Positions 61,378-64,000 of a stretch of 64,000 nucleotides of DNA are shown piece by piece. The DNA comes from Brevundimonas mediterranea (GTDB lineage Bacteria; Pseudomonadota; Alphaproteobacteria; Caulobacterales; Caulobacteraceae). The stretch is from NCBI RefSeq assembly GCF_014196125.1, contig NZ_JACIDA010000002.1:372001-436000 (forward strand), given 5' to 3'. The stretch's first letter is position 1. The number at the start of each line of letters is the position of its first letter. A program made the position numbers and the translations under genes. The notes under the pieces were generated by a model. That model did no database searches, had not been told where the DNA came from, and saw only the letters and a list, made by a program, of their open reading frames with translations.

Positions 61378-63282
61378 ATGAAGCGTCAGATGATGACCGC
61401 CGTCGCGGTCTGCGCCCTCGCCTTCACCGCCGGCTGCGCCGCCACCACGACCCCGGACGAGCCGCTGCCGCTTCAGGCCGACGGCGGCGAACAGACCTTC
61501 ACCCCCGCCCCTGTCACCGCCACCGGCTTGCGCGCCGACTATCCGGCGACCGTCGAGGGCGCGACCCAGTTCGTCGCCGACGCCGAGGCCAAGATGCTGA
61601 CCTTCGGCGAATACGCCGCCCGGGTGCAATGGGCCCGCGCCACCAACATCACCTTCGACACCATGTGGCTGGAATCCAAGGTCAACGCCGAGGCGACCGA
61701 GCTTCAGGTCCAGTTCGCCAACCAGGCGGCCAAGTTCAATGATGTTGCGGTGGACCCCGTCGTCCGCCGCAAGCTGAACCTGCTGCGGCTCGGCATCGTC
61801 CTGCCCGCCCCCAACCGGCCCGGCGCGGCCGAGGAGCTGTCGCAGATCACCACCCGGCTGGACTCGACCTATTCGACCGGCAAGTTCGACTTCAAGGGCC
61901 GGCCGATCACCCTGGATGAGGCCTCGCTGATCCTGGCCGACAGCCGCGACCCGAACGAGACCAAGGCCCTGTACGAAGGCTGGCGCACCATCTCGCCGGT
62001 CATGCGCGACGACTATGCCCGCATGGTCGAGATCGCCAACGAGGGGGCCCGTGATCTTGGCTTTTCCGACACCGGGGCCCTGTGGCGGTCCGGTTACGAC
62101 ATGCCCGCCGACGACTTCGCCAAGGAGACCGACCGGCTGTGGGCCCAGGTGAAACCCTTCTACGAGAACCTGCACTGCTATGTCCGCGCCCGGCTGAACG
62201 CCAAATACGGCGACGCCGTCCAGCCCGACCACGGCCCGATCCGCGCCGACCTGCTGGGCAATATGTGGTCGCAGCAGTGGGGAAACATCTATGATGTCGT
62301 GGCCCCCACCAGCGGCGGCGCCTCCAGCTATGACCTGACCGAACTGCTGAAGACCGCCGACTACGACCCCTTGAAAATGGTCAGGACGGGCGAGGGCTTC
62401 TACGTCTCCCTAGGCCTTGATCCCCTGCCCCAGACCTTCTGGGAACGCAGCCAGATTGTGCGCCCGCGCGATCGCGAAGTCGTCTGCCACGCCTCGGCCT
62501 GGGACCTCGACAACGCCGACGACATCCGCATCAAGATGTGCACCAACGTCAACGGCGAGGACTTCTACACCGTCCACCACGAGCTGGGTCACAACTACTA
62601 CCAGCGCGCCTACAAGAACCAGCCGATGCTGTTCCGCAACGGAGCGAACGACGGCTTCCACGAGGCCATCGGCGACTTCGTCGGCCTGTCAGCTCTGACC
62701 CCCACCTATCTGAACCAGATCGGCCTGCTGAAGACCACGCCGGGCGCCGAGGAGGACATTCCCTTCCTGCTGAAGATGGCCTTGGACAAGATCGCCTTCC
62801 TGCCCTTCGGCCTGATGGTCGACCGCTGGCGCTGGGACGTCTTCTCGGGCGCCACGACGCCGGACCAGTACAACGCCGCCTGGACCGCCGACATGCTGAA
62901 GTATCAGGGCCTGGCTCCGCCGGGGCCGCGTCCGACCAACGCCTTCGACCCCGGCGCGAAATATCACGTGCCGGGCAACACCCCCTACACCCGCTACTTC
63001 CTGGCCCACATCTACCAGTTCCAGTTCCAGCGCGCAGCCTGCAAACAGGCGGGCTGGACCGGGCCGTTGCACCGTTGCTCGGTCTACGGAAACGAGGCGG
63101 TCGGAGCCCGTTTCAACGCCATGCTGGAGATGGGCCAGTCCAAGCCCTGGCCCGAGGCCATGCAGGCCTTCACCGGCGAGACCACCAACGACGCCTCGGC
63201 CGTCGCTGACTATTTCGCGCCTCTGAACCGATGGTTGACCGTCCAGAATCGTGGCCACGACTGCGGCTGGTCAGAGGCTTGA
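61378..63282 (+). CDS. M2 family metallopeptidase (peptidyl-dipeptidase A, ACE-like) lipoprotein
   Basis: This 634-aa protein begins [20 protein letters not shown] with lipobox TAGC, so it should be an exported lipoprotein. The zinc site [11 protein letters not shown] lies near residue 400, and the third ligand Glu is in [16 protein letters not shown], both as in bacterial ACE homologues. It removes C-terminal dipeptides from peptides. The length fits single-domain bacterial enzymes. It is preceded by AGGAGAT and is probably a single gene. Confidence 0.94.
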   Translation: MKRQMMTAVAVCALAFTAGCAATTTPDEPLPLQADGGEQTFTPAPVTATGLRADYPATVEGATQFVADAEAKMLTFGEYAARVQWARATNITFDTMWLESKVNAEATELQVQFANQAAKFNDVAVDPVVRRKLNLLRLGIVLPAPNRPGAAEELSQITTRLDSTYSTGKFDFKGRPITLDEASLILADSRDPNETKALYEGWRTISPVMRDDYARMVEIANEGARDLGFSDTGALWRSGYDMPADDFAKETDRLWAQVKPFYENLHCYVRARLNAKYGDAVQPDHGPIRADLLGNMWSQQWGNIYDVVAPTSGGASSYDLTELLKTADYDPLKMVRTGEGFYVSLGLDPLPQTFWERSQIVRPRDREVVCHASAWDLDNADDIRIKMCTNVNGEDFYTVHHELGHNYYQRAYKNQPMLFRNGANDGFHEAIGDFVGLSALTPTYLNQIGLLKTTPGAEEDIPFLLKMALDKIAFLPFGLMVDRWRWDVFSGATTPDQYNAAWTADMLKYQGLAPPGPRPTNAFDPGAKYHVPGNTPYTRYFLAHIYQFQFQRAACKQAGWTGPLHRCSVYGNEAVGARFNAMLEMGQSKPWPEAMQAFTGETTNDASAVADYFAPLNRWLTVQNRGHDCGWSEA

Positions 63283-63324
63283 GCCTTATGCGTCGTTAAC
63301 CCTGACGCTTCAGCCTTCCCTTAA

Positions 63325-63353
63325 CCGCATGACGGCATTCTGTCGTCATGCGG
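63325..63353. promoter_or_regulatory. Perfect 10-bp hairpin before the TadG-like gene
   Basis: CCGCATGACG (63325-63334) pairs with CGTCATGCGG (63344-63353) around a 9-nt loop. There is no T tract, so it may be a leader structure of the next gene or a weak terminator of the peptidase gene. Two TTAACC sequences lie nearby, at 63296 and 63321. Confidence 0.5.
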
Positions 63354-63384
63354 GCGGGGTGCGCCCGGCAGGGAAGCGACGAAC

Positions 63385-64000
63385 TTGGCCTCTCAATCGA
63401 TCCATCGGGCGGTCGGCCGCCTTCGCAAGCTCGTCTCGCGCCTGCGCGACGACCGGCGCGGCAATGTGGCGATGATCTTCGGCCTCAGCCTGCCGGTCAT
63501 CGTCATGCTGGCGCTCGGCGGCGTTGATCTTCACAGGATCACGACCGCGAGGTCGCAGTTTCAGGATGCGCTGGACGCCGCGACCCTGGCCGCCGCGCGC
63601 TCCTCCGAAACGACGTCCGAGGGTCTGAAGAGCGTCGCCCTGGCGACCCTGCACGGCAACCTTCAGGGCACGGAGGTGGAGAAGGTCAATGACGCTGACG
63701 TCAGCGTGTCCATGAACGCCAACAACGTCGTGATCGCCACGGCCCAGGGTCAGGTGAAGACCCTGGTCGCCAACATCGTCCTGCCGCCCTATGGCCAGCT
63801 CCTGGACGACACCCTGCCGATTTCAGCCCACTCCGAAGTCAACCGCTCGTCGAAAGACGTCGAAGTCGCCTTGGTGCTCGATATTACGGGCTCGATGGCC
63901 AACAACAATCGGATCGGCGACCTGAAGAACGCCGCGCGCCAGCTGATCAACCTCGTTGTTCAGCCCGCGAACAAGCAGACTCCCTATTACTCGAAGATGG
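63385..64000 (+). CDS. TadE/TadG-like pilus assembly protein with VWA domain, 5' part
   Basis: The frame starts with a TTG at 63385 and runs off the right edge with about 205 codons visible. It starts MASQSIHRAVGRLRKLVSRL and has the TadE/TadG N-terminus: DDRRGNVAMIFGLSLPVIVM, then ALGGVDLHRITTARSQFQDA, a membrane anchor followed by a pilin-like helix. A VWA domain begins near residue 160 (VEVALVLDITGSMANNN), with the MIDAS variant DxTGSM. It probably belongs to Tad pilus or related secretion. GGGAAG lies 13 bases upstream of the TTG; the start is my best choice and not proven. Confidence 0.82.
   Translation, partial: MASQSIHRAVGRLRKLVSRLRDDRRGNVAMIFGLSLPVIVMLALGGVDLHRITTARSQFQDALDAATLAAARSSETTSEGLKSVALATLHGNLQGTEVEKVNDADVSVSMNANNVVIATAQGQVKTLVANIVLPPYGQLLDDTLPISAHSEVNRSSKDVEVALVLDITGSMANNNRIGDLKNAARQLINLVVQPANKQTPYYSKM

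Overview
The window is GC-rich DNA from an alphaproteobacterium, most likely a member of the Caulobacterales close to Brevundimonas. This genus call is inference. It rests on the rbfA-truB-rpsO-pnp and hrcA-grpE arrangements, a fused GTA-type terminase, a likely diamino-sugar lipid A gene pair, an M2 dipeptidase, TadG, and several alphaproteobacterial palindromic repeat families. Most of the window is dense chromosomal housekeeping DNA with short gaps and many 1-4 nt start/stop overlaps.

Layout. 1-5.6 kb: ubiE-ubiB with a Crp/Fnr regulator, pterin carbinolamine dehydratase-SDR pair, a triple palindromic repeat, tRNA-Arg(CCG), and a small lipoprotein. 5.7-11 kb: DUF167, etfBA, then cob(I)alamin adenosyltransferase and a HIG1-type membrane protein; an opposite-strand block (hypothetical, nested palindrome, S41-like protein) separates the last two from etfBA. 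11-19.6 kb is the accessory part: an unknown 384-aa protein, an orphan GTA-like terminase carrying palindromic repeats in its reading frame, an IR-rich gap, a secreted TonB-C-like protein, and a single-chain type ISP/IIG-like restriction-modification enzyme with a divergent 85-aa gene. 19.6-31 kb: polA, glyoxalase I, CHCC zinc finger, ABC ATPase, hydrolase, heptose-bisphosphatase-like and epimerase genes, then a gnnB/gnnA-like pair. 31-38.6 kb: rbfA-truB-rpsO-pnp (with repeat copies in the leaders), rph, hrcA-grpE. 38.7-50.5 kb: poly-proline S8 lipoprotein protease, dienelactone hydrolase, purH, and the kup-rsmB-rpe-heparinase-membrane protein operon, whose genes mostly overlap. 50.6-58.5 kb: Rrf2 regulator plus SDR, then the branched-chain keto acid dehydrogenase operon (E1alpha, E1beta, E2, a low-GC intruder, E3) with a divergent Lrp-type BkdR. 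58.5-64 kb: pirin, WD40 protein, mtgA, M2 peptidase, and the start of a TadG-like protein cut by the window edge.

The most unusual signal is not a gene cluster but a set of short palindromic repeats. One family, recognised by CTCAAG-N-AGC on one arm and G-N-TAG on the other, occurs between genes, immediately in front of the truB start codon, and inside the terminase coding sequence three times without breaking the frame. A second, unrelated G/C palindrome is inserted in frame in the E2 linker of the bkd operon. At least four further palindromic elements lie between genes. No CRISPR array, integrase, transposase or rRNA was seen.
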